Shown: piece by piece, positions 56,179-64,000 of the stretch | Layout of the letters: each line of letters opens with the position of its first letter | How positions within the stretch are numbered: position 1 is the first letter of the stretch | NCBI GenBank assembly: GCA_033961575.1 | Contig: CM066732.1 | Location: 84,189,687 to 84,253,686, forward strand | Source: Aselliscus stoliczkanus | Lineage: Eukaryota; Chordata; Mammalia; Chiroptera; Hipposideridae | DNA length: 64,000 nucleotides | Reading direction: 5' to 3' | Position numbers and translations under genes: made by a program | The notes under the pieces: generated by a model | Told to the model about the DNA's origin: nothing | Seen by the model: the letters and a program-made list of their open reading frames with translations, nothing else | Database searches by the model: none

Positions 56179-57513
56179 ATCTAGGACATTGCTGAGCCAA
56201 GAACCTTCTTTGGGACTATATGAGCCAGTGTATAAGCATAAATGTAACTGTCCTAGAGTGAGATTTGTTTGAGAGTGGAGGTTGCTGACAAGGAGAGCAC
56301 CATCCTATGTGCCAAGTTCCTGTCTCTCCTGCTGCAAAGAGAAAGTTCTTTGTTTGGAGTATTAGAGAAGCAGCCAGCTTAACTCGAAGAACATAGTTAA
56401 TAATTACCGAATTGAATTTAAAAGAAACAACTGACTGAGTGCATATATTGACTTATAAGAATAGACCCCCTCTGGCCCAGCTTAAATTTTTGGTATCCTT
56501 TGATTTCAGGGGCAGGAGAAGTCACCTCTGGATCCTCAACCTGGTTTTGTCTTTGCCCCGGTGAGTATTAGTTCTATTTTTCCCAGCTCGCAAAGATCTG
56601 AGCTTGGCTGTGACAGGACAAGTGAGAGGGCAAAGCTAAGCCACCCTCCACTGCTTCATGTCCCTATCGGATTTCCGAGTGGTTCCCCTGCCCTCCCTGC
56701 CCGTGGTTCCTGTGCTCCCTTATCCCTTCCTGACCATTTAACTCCTAGTTTTTCAGTTTTATGGTCTATGGCTCTTTTCTCTTACCTCGTGTCTTTTATG
56801 TGTGTTTACAGTGTCCTCATGAACTTCCGTGTCCCCAGTTGACAGCCTCTAAGCCCCTAGCCTGTAGCTTTTCCCAGGCTTACCATCCCATCCCCTTCAT
56901 CTTGGTATGTACCCTGAGAACATTGCAGCAGGGAGAAAATAGGCTGGGAAGGCAGGATAACAAAGAATCAGAGGTGGGAGGAGTTGGAAAATTCAGAGAC
57001 TAACCTGGAGATTTTAAGGCCTCAATGTACAAGACATAGAATATGAAAGTGCTGCAAAAATGAGGGTCAAAAAATTTTCCCCCATATCATTTTCCTTCAA
57101 GCAACGTCTCTATCCTTATCTTAGAACAAGCAGCCAAAGGAGGAAAAGTTCTCTGGTGATCCTTGCCTGAGGGTCTCCAGAGGAGGCTAATCGCTGGTCC
57201 GGGACCACTCAGCCTGTCCTTAAACGGCCACGCCATGTGCATTGTCACCTGTGCTGTCCAGATGGCCATATGCAGCATGCTGTGATCACAGCCCAACGAC
57301 ACGGCAGGTATAGAGGCTGTGACCAAAGTTACTGGAAGGTGGCAGGAACCTGCAGCCCACATTGGCCGTTTTGTTTCCATAGGGATTTGTATCGCTGTGC
57401 CCGTGTCAGCTCCTAGGGAGATCTTTAACCTGTGACCACACCATCTGAACTTCCTCCGGCCCATGCTAAAGACTCCCCTGAGAGTTGACAAGAATGTGCA
57501 TCAAGAGTTTTCT

Positions 57514-57937
57514 GAAGTTGGCCCAGTGGTGCTTAAGAGTTGGCTTGAGAGCACCAGCTCTGAGCAGCAGGACCCAGGGTTCGGATCCCATATGGAGGGT
57601 GTCCTCTACAGCTAAGATGGTGAACAACAGCTCCACCTTGAGCTGGGCTGCCATGAGTCACTGGTGACAGCGCGTAGGCTGCAGTGGGGCTGGCCAGTAG
57701 TTGGTGTGCACTTTCAGTGAGCTGCTCTGAGCCACCATGAGTGGCCGTCCAATGGCCGGCGAGTGACTGCCTCACCTGGGAAGAGCACAATGATAATACC
57801 AACATGGGCCAGTGAAGCCATGTCCTCCACAACAAGACTGAAGAACAAAAGGATAGCAACTTGTCTGTTCCCCTTCCCCAATTCCCCAATGCTGTTCCCC
57901 TCCACCACTTCCCCAATAAAATCTTTTTTTTTTTTTA
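57514..57937 (+). mobile_element. Long composite tRNA-SINE
   Basis: The head resembles a tRNA-like unit (TGGTGCTTAAGAGTTGGC, box B GGTTCGGATCCC), followed by a GC-rich CTG/CCA-repeating middle and a tail of tandem CCCCAATTCCCC ending AATAAAATCTT plus T-run and A's. The 11-bp TSD AAGAGTTTTCT is at 57503-57513 and 57938-57948. It begins 26 bp after the METTL17 stop codon, so it has landed in its 3' UTR. Confidence 0.88.
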
Positions 57938-57948
57938 AAGAGTTTTCT

Positions 57949-59084
57949 TCTATCATGCTTACCAAGACTAGAGCTACTTGGTATCCAGGATGGGAGTGCT
58001 GGTACCTCTATGTATCTGTGTTTGTTTGAGGTTTTAATAATAATAGCTAAAAGTTTTCTAAGAATGGAAATTCCTTTTGATTCTTAAAAGGTATAGAGGT
58101 CAGTTATTATGGCATGACCTGTAATGAAGCAAATCCTCAGAATTTCAGTGCCTATCTTCCCACACAGATCTCAAGCTCACCCTCTCCTATAAGAATACTG
58201 CCGCTTCTACGGGAGACCAGGACTTCCCAGGGAGTAATCTGCGCTAGTGGGGACAGCCGCCCCCAGCACTCTGAGACTGGCTCAGCAGGTCTAAGGCTGT
58301 TAGGCCACCTGAACAGGGGTCCAGCAGCTGCCCAGCCTCGAGTTTTTTCTTCCTCCTTCCTTCTCTTTCATCTTTCTTGGGGTTCATCAGCTCCCCCAGA
58401 GTTTGCTTCATACACTTCCCTCAAGACGTGATCCCCATCAGGACTGCACCTTCATGTCCACCCAGGCAGGGTCCTTTATGCCCAGGCAGGGTCTTTCCAT
58501 TACTTGGTTCATTTCTCAGTTTTCCCTTAGGCCTTGCTGTTTCCGAGCTAGGGCAACTTTCTTTATATTAAAACCCTCAGTCCTTCCAACACAATAGAAT
58601 CAGGAAACAGGCACAGTCACAAGTTGTAACAATATCAATGTTGTAAGACTGGAAATCTCACCGCCCCACTAGACATTTCCATATCTGGAGCTATTTTTCT
58701 GGGGTTACAGGAAAGGGGAGTCCTTTCATCTACCATTAATAGTTCTCACAGAGGTGGCAGCACCACCTCTCAGCCCCACCTCCTCCTTACCCCCAGGTGG
58801 CCCCAAATCCCCTCTGAAAGGGTACGGTTCAGGTAACAGCATAGCCATCTATAAGACTTGGAGTGGAGAGACTATGGGAGGCTTAGATCAAATGTCCTGG
58901 GCAAAGTAGGACCAGGTTTTCTCCAACACAAAACAGCTGGGAAGTAGCTGCCATAGACTGGATTAGGCCAGCCCCAGGCATGAACTAAGACAGTCCGCAG
59001 CCCTTGGATTAGTCACGGAACTGAAGAAGAGAAGTCAGAGCACAGGGCCGTGCCTGACAGGGAGTCTGGACTTTCTGGTTTTGG
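57949..59084. other. METTL17-SLC39A2 intergenic DNA
   Basis: Apart from the SINE just before it, this is non-repetitive, moderately GC-rich DNA. No open frame resembles a known protein and no RNA gene is visible. METTL17 3'-UTR remnants and distal SLC39A2 regulatory sequence are expected here but cannot be pointed to. Confidence 0.5.
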
Positions 59085-59320
59085 TGCGAGCCAGGGGAGG
59101 GGCCTCCATGTAGGGGAGGGCGGGAAGCTGGGGCACGGCCCCAGTCAGCTATGCAAGGCTGCATAAGCAGAGGCAGCACGGAACAGAAAGAGGATCCCAA
59201 CAGCCTCCAGAATCTCGGGAGTGAACACTGCAGCTCTGACCACCTCAGACACCACTCCTGCTCCAAAGCTTGTATCTCCATTTGTCATTCTGAGGCCTCT
59301 GCTTATCCTGTACCCCAAGG
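59085..59320 (+). promoter_or_regulatory. SLC39A2: Probable SLC39A2 proximal promoter and 5' UTR
   Basis: The 230 bases before the SLC39A2 ATG are unique sequence with no SINE. A GC-rich block at 59111-59124 (GGGGAGGGCGGG) resembles an Sp1-type site, and an AT-containing motif at 59161-59167 (GCATAAG) could act as a weak TATA-like element. The transcript start is not determined; the rest is presumed 5' UTR. This is inferred from position and base composition only. Confidence 0.35.
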
Positions 59321-61093
59321 ATGGAGCCATTATTAGGAGCAAAAATTGGCTGCCTGTTTGCTCTGCTGGCTCTCACTCTGGTCTGTGGCCTTATTCCCAT
59401 CTACTTCAAATGGTTCCAGATCGAGGGAGCCACAGGTATAGCCTTTCCTTATCCTTGCCCCATAACCTAAGCCTGACTACACCCCGATCCCGCTATCCTG
59501 ACTCCTTGCTCCGATTCTCTATTCTCGCCATCCCCAAGCCTGGGATGTTGGGTGCTGCCTGTTGCTTTTTAGTCACCTTTGTCCATCTCCTGGCCAACCG
59601 ATTGTAACTCCTGCTTTCCATTAGGTCGTCATCACCGGGTCCTCAGCCTCCTGGGCTGCATTTCTGCCGGTGTTTTCCTGGGAGCAGGGTTCATGCACAT
59701 GACCGCTGAAGCGCTGGAGGGAATTGAATCCGAGATCCAGAAGATTGTCATGCAGGTAAGCAGCTGAGTTATGGGCCTGGGGGGCCAAAATGATGCATAG
59801 AAGCAAGGAAAGAAGGGGAAAAGTGATGGAGCCAAGGACAAGGGTAGAATGACAGGGAAGATGACAGCTTCTGTGCTGTGTAGAATGATGACACCAGCTC
59901 AGCTTGGGCTTTAAGGAAAACTGGAACCAAAGGGACAGGACAGGAAGCTGAGTGGCTCCATGCCCCATCTAATTTCTGCTTTTTTCTCCCTAGAACAGGA
60001 CAGAAAGTGAGGGAAATTTTTCTGGTGATGCTAATTCAGATCATGTAAGTATCTCCCACCAGCCCCTACCTGGAGGGTGAGGAAAATCAGAGAGTTTTGT
60101 CATACCCAGACCCTCCTGAGGGGAGGATGTGAGGAATCCCTCTGCTCCTCAGCTCAGACCCTGGGGAGCCAACCCGATCCTTCTGGTTTATGGAGCCCCA
60201 GACAGCTCCTGCTTCGCTCTCTCATTCTTCCTTCGCACCCGCTGACATGCTTCCTATCGTTTTCCTGTACTTCCGCTGCCATTGTGTCCCTGGGTCCTCT
60301 GGTATCTGTTGCATGTCCATATCTCCTCTGGGCTTCATTCCCCAACCTTGTTTTATGTTCCAGTCCCACATTTCCCGTTCTCTTCAGTCTGCCATCCCAT
60401 GTCCATCTGCTGCCCTTCTTCCTTCCTTTCCCATCTCACAGCCACTCTCTCTGTTCCCAGAAGGACTATCCCTATGGAGAGCTCGTCATCTCTCTGGGCT
60501 TCTTCTTGGTCTTCCTTTTGGAGTCGCTGGCATTGCAGTGCCATCCTGGAGCTGCTGGAGGATCAAAGGTGCAGGAGGAGGAGTGCAGTGGGTCTCATGT
60601 CCTTGGACTCCACAGCCATGGACCTCTACCCTCACCCTCACGGAGTCCCTTCCGAGCGCTCATCCTCCTGCTGTCACTCTCCTTTCACTCAGTGTTTGAA
60701 GGGCTAGCTGTGGGGCTGCAGACGACAGTAGCGGCCACCGTGCAGCTTTGTGTTGCTGTCCTGGCTCACAAGGGGATCATAGTGTTTGGGGTAGGACTGC
60801 GGCTGGTGCAGACAGGAACGGGATCACGATGGGCCGCATTCTCCATACTGTTGTTCGCTCTCATGTCCCCGCTGGGTGTAGCCCTCGGGCTGGCTGTGCC
60901 TGGAGGAGACTCTGAGGGGGGGCGAGGCCTAGCCCAGGCTGTGTTAGAAGGTGTGGCAGCTGGTACCTTCCTGTATGTCACCTTCCTAGAAATTCTGCCC
61001 CGGGAGCTAGCTGGCCCTGAGGCCCCTCTGGCCAAGTGGGGCTGTGTAGCCGCTGGTTTTGCCTTCATGGCCTTTATTGCATTGTGGGCCTGA
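59321..61093 (+). CDS. SLC39A2: SLC39A2, zinc transporter ZIP2 (complete, four coding exons)
   Basis: ZIP-family plasma-membrane importer that moves zinc into the cytosol. Coding exons are 59321-59435, 59625-59755, 59994-60044 and 60461-61093; every intron is GT-AG. The joined frame is 309 residues with no interruption, the length I recall for human ZIP2, and I recognise the protein from its close match to the human one. Eight hydrophobic segments are visible: about 6-27, 46-66, 106-125, 165-187, 190-213, 221-243, 255-278 and 288-309. TM4 carries the ZIP signature HSVFEGLAVG (H175, E179) and TM5 has the paired H202-K203; together these form the metal path in the family. The TM3-TM4 loop is His-bearing (H127, H145, H150, H152), as in other ZIPs. 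The start is the first ATG of the conserved N-terminus MEPLLGAKIG. It lies 1.8 kb downstream of the METTL17 remnant, same strand, as in human. Identity is certain; expression is inferred. Confidence 0.97.
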
Positions 61094-61359
61094 GAGATTC
61101 CTGACGTTTCTGATGGACTCCTCTGGAATGATCTCCCAAATGGCTTTGGCCCTCAGACATTTCCCTCCTGAGACTAAGTGGAATTCACTGGGCATCATCC
61201 CCATGACCTGGACCCCAGCTTTTCCTACATGAGATCCCATTGCTCACCCAGGACTGAGAAAAGGATGTTAATTTTTGGTTGAGTGCCTATACATTGGAGC
61301 ACTGATATAAAGATCATCATTCCAGATTTGACTCTTGTCCCATTTTTGCTACCTTGTGT

Positions 61360-61365
61360 AATAAA
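61360..61365 (+). terminator. SLC39A2: SLC39A2 polyadenylation signal
   Basis: AATAAA lies 267 bases after the SLC39A2 stop codon, at the end of a short 3' UTR (61094 to about 61385) that contains no repeat. It is the first canonical signal downstream and is the likely 3' end of the mRNA. Confidence 0.75.
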
Positions 61366-61385
61366 ATATCCATTTTACCCTTCCC

Positions 61386-62165
61386 TTCAGCCATGGTGTG
61401 CTTCATCTCTTCGGGTTGCCTAAGAGCTGCCTGGTGAGTAGGGAGTGGGAAGGGTGGGTGTTAGACACAGTCTTCTGGAGTCAGGGCCCCTAGCTATTTT
61501 GTCACTTGTAGCCATGTCCCCTGGACATGGGAGCATTGCTGGAATTCCAACCTTACTCACAGGTGTTGAAATATTGACCCTGAGTTCCCAGCATTTAGAG
61601 AAACCATGGGATCTAGATTGTTTCCTACACCAACCACACACACCTCACTCCCAGTACCTGTTATCAGCCTCCCCCAACATGTCCAAGGGACCCTGGAAAT
61701 CAGGCTCCACGGAGCCTCCCTCCATCTGGTTCCTATTTTTCACACTGAGCCCGTGTGGCCTCGGAGGCATGACTGCTCTTTGAACCCCTGTCTCCTTCCA
61801 GCTGCCTTGTCTGAGGGATTAAGTAGCAGCATGTTTGGAGGGAGAAAGCGCCAGATAAATGCTGAGGGTGATTACTTGGCTCTGCCACATGGTGGCTTTC
61901 CTTCTGCCTGCCCTGCTTGTCACTATGCCTCTGGCCCCACCCCAGTGGACCATTTATTTTTCAGTTGAGTAATCTCTACAATGTGTTGCTTCTCTTAAAA
62001 ACAGCACACATACAGAAACTGATTATCTGGAATTGAAGAGCAGGACGACTGCTGCCCAGGCCCTGACCCATGAGATGGAGGAATAGCTCAGACTTGGTGG
62101 AGAAACAAGGGAAGAGAAGGTGTGGCCTGTGAGCTCAGGCACCCTTACCACTTTGCCCCTTTAGA
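61386..62165. other. Unique DNA between SLC39A2 and the downstream ERV
   Basis: No recognised gene or repeat. Open frames here (up to 120 codons, for example 61445-61783) are isolated, lack family resemblance and lie in GC-rich sequence where chance frames are common. Confidence 0.5.
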
Positions 62166-62167
62166 TA

Positions 62168-62752
62168 TTGTCAGTGTAGAAGCCCAAGTGGCCTTAACAT
62201 GGGCAAGCGTTCCTGAGTTTTATTCTTGTCTCATTTTAGCAAGGCCCGGTTAGGACCCTCATAGAAGAGACCTCGCCATGTCCCTGGCCTCACCTTTCCT
62301 TGACCTATAGCTTAATAGATCATCCCCCTGCGACTTGAGCTTGGAATGTTCCCTGACCCACCCAGTTCCCTGTTTTAGAAAATTACCCTGAAATTTAAGA
62401 TTAATACCCTTAGGCTTCTTGATCACAATCTCAGTGGTCTACCAGGATACTCCCATCATTGTCCCTGGGTTGCTGACTCCACCAAAGAGCCACGTGGCCA
62501 GAGGGAAGGCTCCATGCAGATCCCTGGAACCATCATGTAGCCTTTAGAGGAACACCCAGATTTTCCCTTAAATGCCCCAAGCCAGTCTGAGAATGTTAAA
62601 GCAGTTTTGGGATGTGTTAACCTGCTGCCTTCTCAGACCACCAGTGCTCTGATAATAAATGCTTATTCTATGACCCAACTCCTGTGTCGGTCTTGGCTGG
62701 GTGGCACAGGTAGCACAAGGCCTGGATTCAGTTGGCCTCCGGCTTTAGTTTC
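62168..62752 (+). mobile_element. ERV 5' LTR (family W here)
   Basis: The segment upstream of a primer-binding-site-like sequence behaves as an LTR: an AATAAA signal at 62654-62659 is followed by CCCAACTCCTGTGTCGGTC and a U5-like stretch. The same R-U5 sequence occurs twice, inverted, at 37645-37897. The 5' boundary is approximate (a TGTCAG start near 62168). It is most like gamma/ERV1-type LTRs by organisation. Confidence 0.65.
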
Positions 62753-64000
62753 TGGCGACTACGCTCGGACAGGCTCGGGGTTCCTCCAGTAAATCAGCTT
62801 GTGGAGGGTCTCAGGGGCTGCCTGGGACTCGGCAGATTCCTTGGCGTAAGACCGACCTCTGGAAGCAGCTGGCGAGTGACTTTGCTTGTCGAGGCAGGAG
62901 CTGTGCCAGGGTCCACCCATCACAGACGTCCTTCTGTTCAGTTGAGATACAATAAGCATTTGCTCTGCTTTGTGCCTCAAATTACTGGTTTGGAAAGTGG
63001 GTGTGCACAGCCAGAAGATTTTGTACTCACCATCTGGGGCTCTTTGAAGATCATCTGGGGGTTTTACTGACCCATTGGCACCAATAAGTGAGGTTGCAAT
63101 ATCCAGCAAGGCGTAACACCCACACCAGTAAAGGGCTCAGGGTGCAAGCTTGCCCTGGTTCTGGAAGTGCACTTGTGGTTGGCAACCCTGTTCTCCGGGA
63201 AGCAGGCCCATATGCTGCACTGTAAAGGCCACCACATCTAGTGTCAGCTTTTGGACATTTGGTGGTCTTAAGGCCCCAGCTGGTTTCTGGTTTTAGCTCA
63301 CTGGCCAATGGTCTGATGGTCAACGGACCATGTATATGGAGTAGGAAAAAATTGCATCCAAATCTGGCACCTTGCTAGGTTTGGTTTATCTGGTGTTGAT
63401 TCAAATCTGGTTTTTCTGGTTTTGTCTGTCCAATCCAGAGAATACTTGGGTCTGTCTGTGTTTAACTCTGTTTTAAATGTTGCCACATTTGTTCCAGCTC
63501 AATAATGGGATCTAAGGTTTCAATCCCAGCTGGGAGCCTGTTGGGCAAAATATTAGGCCATTTGCAAAACAATGGCTACGAGCCGTTGACCAAAAAGAAA
63601 TGAATGTTCTATTGCCATACTGCTTGGCCATGTATATATTGGATTCTGGAGGGTGCTGGTTGCTCAATAGTTCATTGAATTATTATACTATTTTGTAACT
63701 AGAATTGTTTTGTTAGAGGTCTGGGAAATAGGATGAAATTTCTTATGTACAAGCCTTTATGATAGACTCTAAAAAGAAGAGAAATAAACTCATAGTTCAG
63801 AGAAAAGGAGAATCCACCCATCTCCTAATCCACTTATAACCAGGAATGCCTGAGGCTGAGGTAACTGAAGAAAAAAGGCATTCTTAGAAACAAGCAGCTA
63901 ATCTCACAAACCGGACCCCTTGTTCCTGAGGCTGGAATCCAGCCTCTTTGAAATTGTAGGGGCAATTTTAAGATCTTAGGACTTCTGTGCAATTGTTAAT
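62753..64000 (+). pseudogene. Endogenous retrovirus leader and decayed gag (runs off window)
   Basis: TGGCGACTACGCTCGGAC at 62753-62770 sits where a tRNA primer-binding site should be, directly after the LTR. An untranslated leader of about 730 bases follows. An ATG at 63505 opens a short frame resembling a gammaretrovirus-like (ERV1) matrix N-terminus, with an in-frame TGA at 63601 (codon 33) and further stops near 63670, so no Gag product is possible. The window ends within gag. Orientation is the same as SLC39A2. Assignment rests on the arrangement LTR, PBS, leader, gag plus weak protein resemblance. Confidence 0.65.

Larger units (their letters stand above)
55073..57488 (+). pseudogene. 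METTL17: METTL17 3' exons, disrupted (5' half not in window)
   Basis: METTL17 is a mitochondrial methyltransferase-like, Fe-S-binding factor needed for mitoribosome small-subunit assembly. Seven coding segments match the C-terminal half of the human protein: 55073-55143, 55331-55438, 55777-55845, 56510-56560, 56812-56904, 57125-57307 and 57383-57488. Splice sites are GT-AG except a GC donor at 55144. The first five segments are open and in phase (for example [20 protein letters not shown]). The sixth is 2 bp shorter than the human exon just after 57154; in the shifted frame a TAA follows at 57188. Relative to the ancestral frame there are also a TGA at 57168 (Arg in human), a TAG at 57414 (Trp) and a TAA at 57426 (Leu). 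Upstream lie an LTR and a duplicated block instead of the N-terminal exons. It is either a relic of the locus or a partial duplicate with the working gene elsewhere. Confidence 0.9.

Noticed and set aside
57087..57491. 134-codon minus-strand frame over the last METTL17 segments
   Set aside because: Antisense of recognisable METTL17 coding sequence; no independent homology.
60077..60460. N-terminal extension of the 338-codon frame that ends with SLC39A2
   Set aside because: It is intron 3 read through in frame. The acceptor at 60459-60460 and the match to ZIP2 begin at KDYPYGE.
60190..60707. 141- and 169-codon alternative frames in SLC39A2
   Set aside because: They overlap the last SLC39A2 exon and intron in other frames, with no homology; shadows of the real gene.
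1..64000. CRISPR arrays, operons, prokaryotic defence or other novel systems
   Set aside because: Tandem repeats here are eukaryotic microsatellites. Gene structure (introns, polyadenylation, SINEs) is mammalian, and no clustered spacer-repeat pattern exists.

Overview
This is nuclear DNA from a mammal, almost certainly a bat. The repeat content shows it: old mammal-wide repeats (MIR, L2-like, MER5-like hAT, an MLT1-like LTR, L1 3' ends) lie under a dense layer of about 27 younger tRNA-derived SINEs. Their tails (tandem CCCCAATTCCCC blocks, AATAAAATCTT end) resemble the Rhin-1 type I recall from horseshoe and leaf-nosed bats, so a rhinolophoid bat is my best guess. That assignment is from memory, not from a search.

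Only the last ~9 kb holds recognisable single-copy genes. SLC39A2 (zinc transporter ZIP2) is complete at 59321-61093 in four coding exons, giving 309 residues with all introns GT-AG. Just upstream, on the same strand, are the last seven coding segments of METTL17 (55073-57488). This is the human order METTL17-SLC39A2. The METTL17 copy looks dead at its 3' end: a 2-bp deletion plus three in-frame stops relative to the human frame. None of its 5' exons could be found upstream in the window. About 1.1 kb after SLC39A2 the sequence enters an endogenous retrovirus (LTR, primer-binding-site-like sequence, decayed gag), which runs off the window end before NDRG2, the gene expected next.

Positions 1-55 kb are accessory, repeat-built DNA: an L1 3' end carrying two SINEs (2.4-4.5 kb), an MLT1-like LTR (4.8-5.2 kb), several ERV LTRs, a minus-strand ERV remnant with a decayed integrase region (about 18.4-23.6 kb) that encloses a processed GM2A pseudogene (19.6-20.6 kb), a mariner-like element (38.9-39.5 kb), an hAT-type inverted-repeat element (10.5 kb) and many microsatellites. 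Two direct copies of the same sequence, about 15 kb apart (37.97-40.22 kb and 53.03-54.37 kb), have since taken different insertions, so each acts as the empty site for the other.

I found no CRISPR array, operon, prokaryotic system, functional RNA gene or other undescribed machinery. The points worth a second look are the METTL17 decay, the duplication with its insertion history, the inverted LTR structures, and the modular SINE families. Repeat family names are by eye; boundaries are approximate unless target-site duplications (TSDs) are given.
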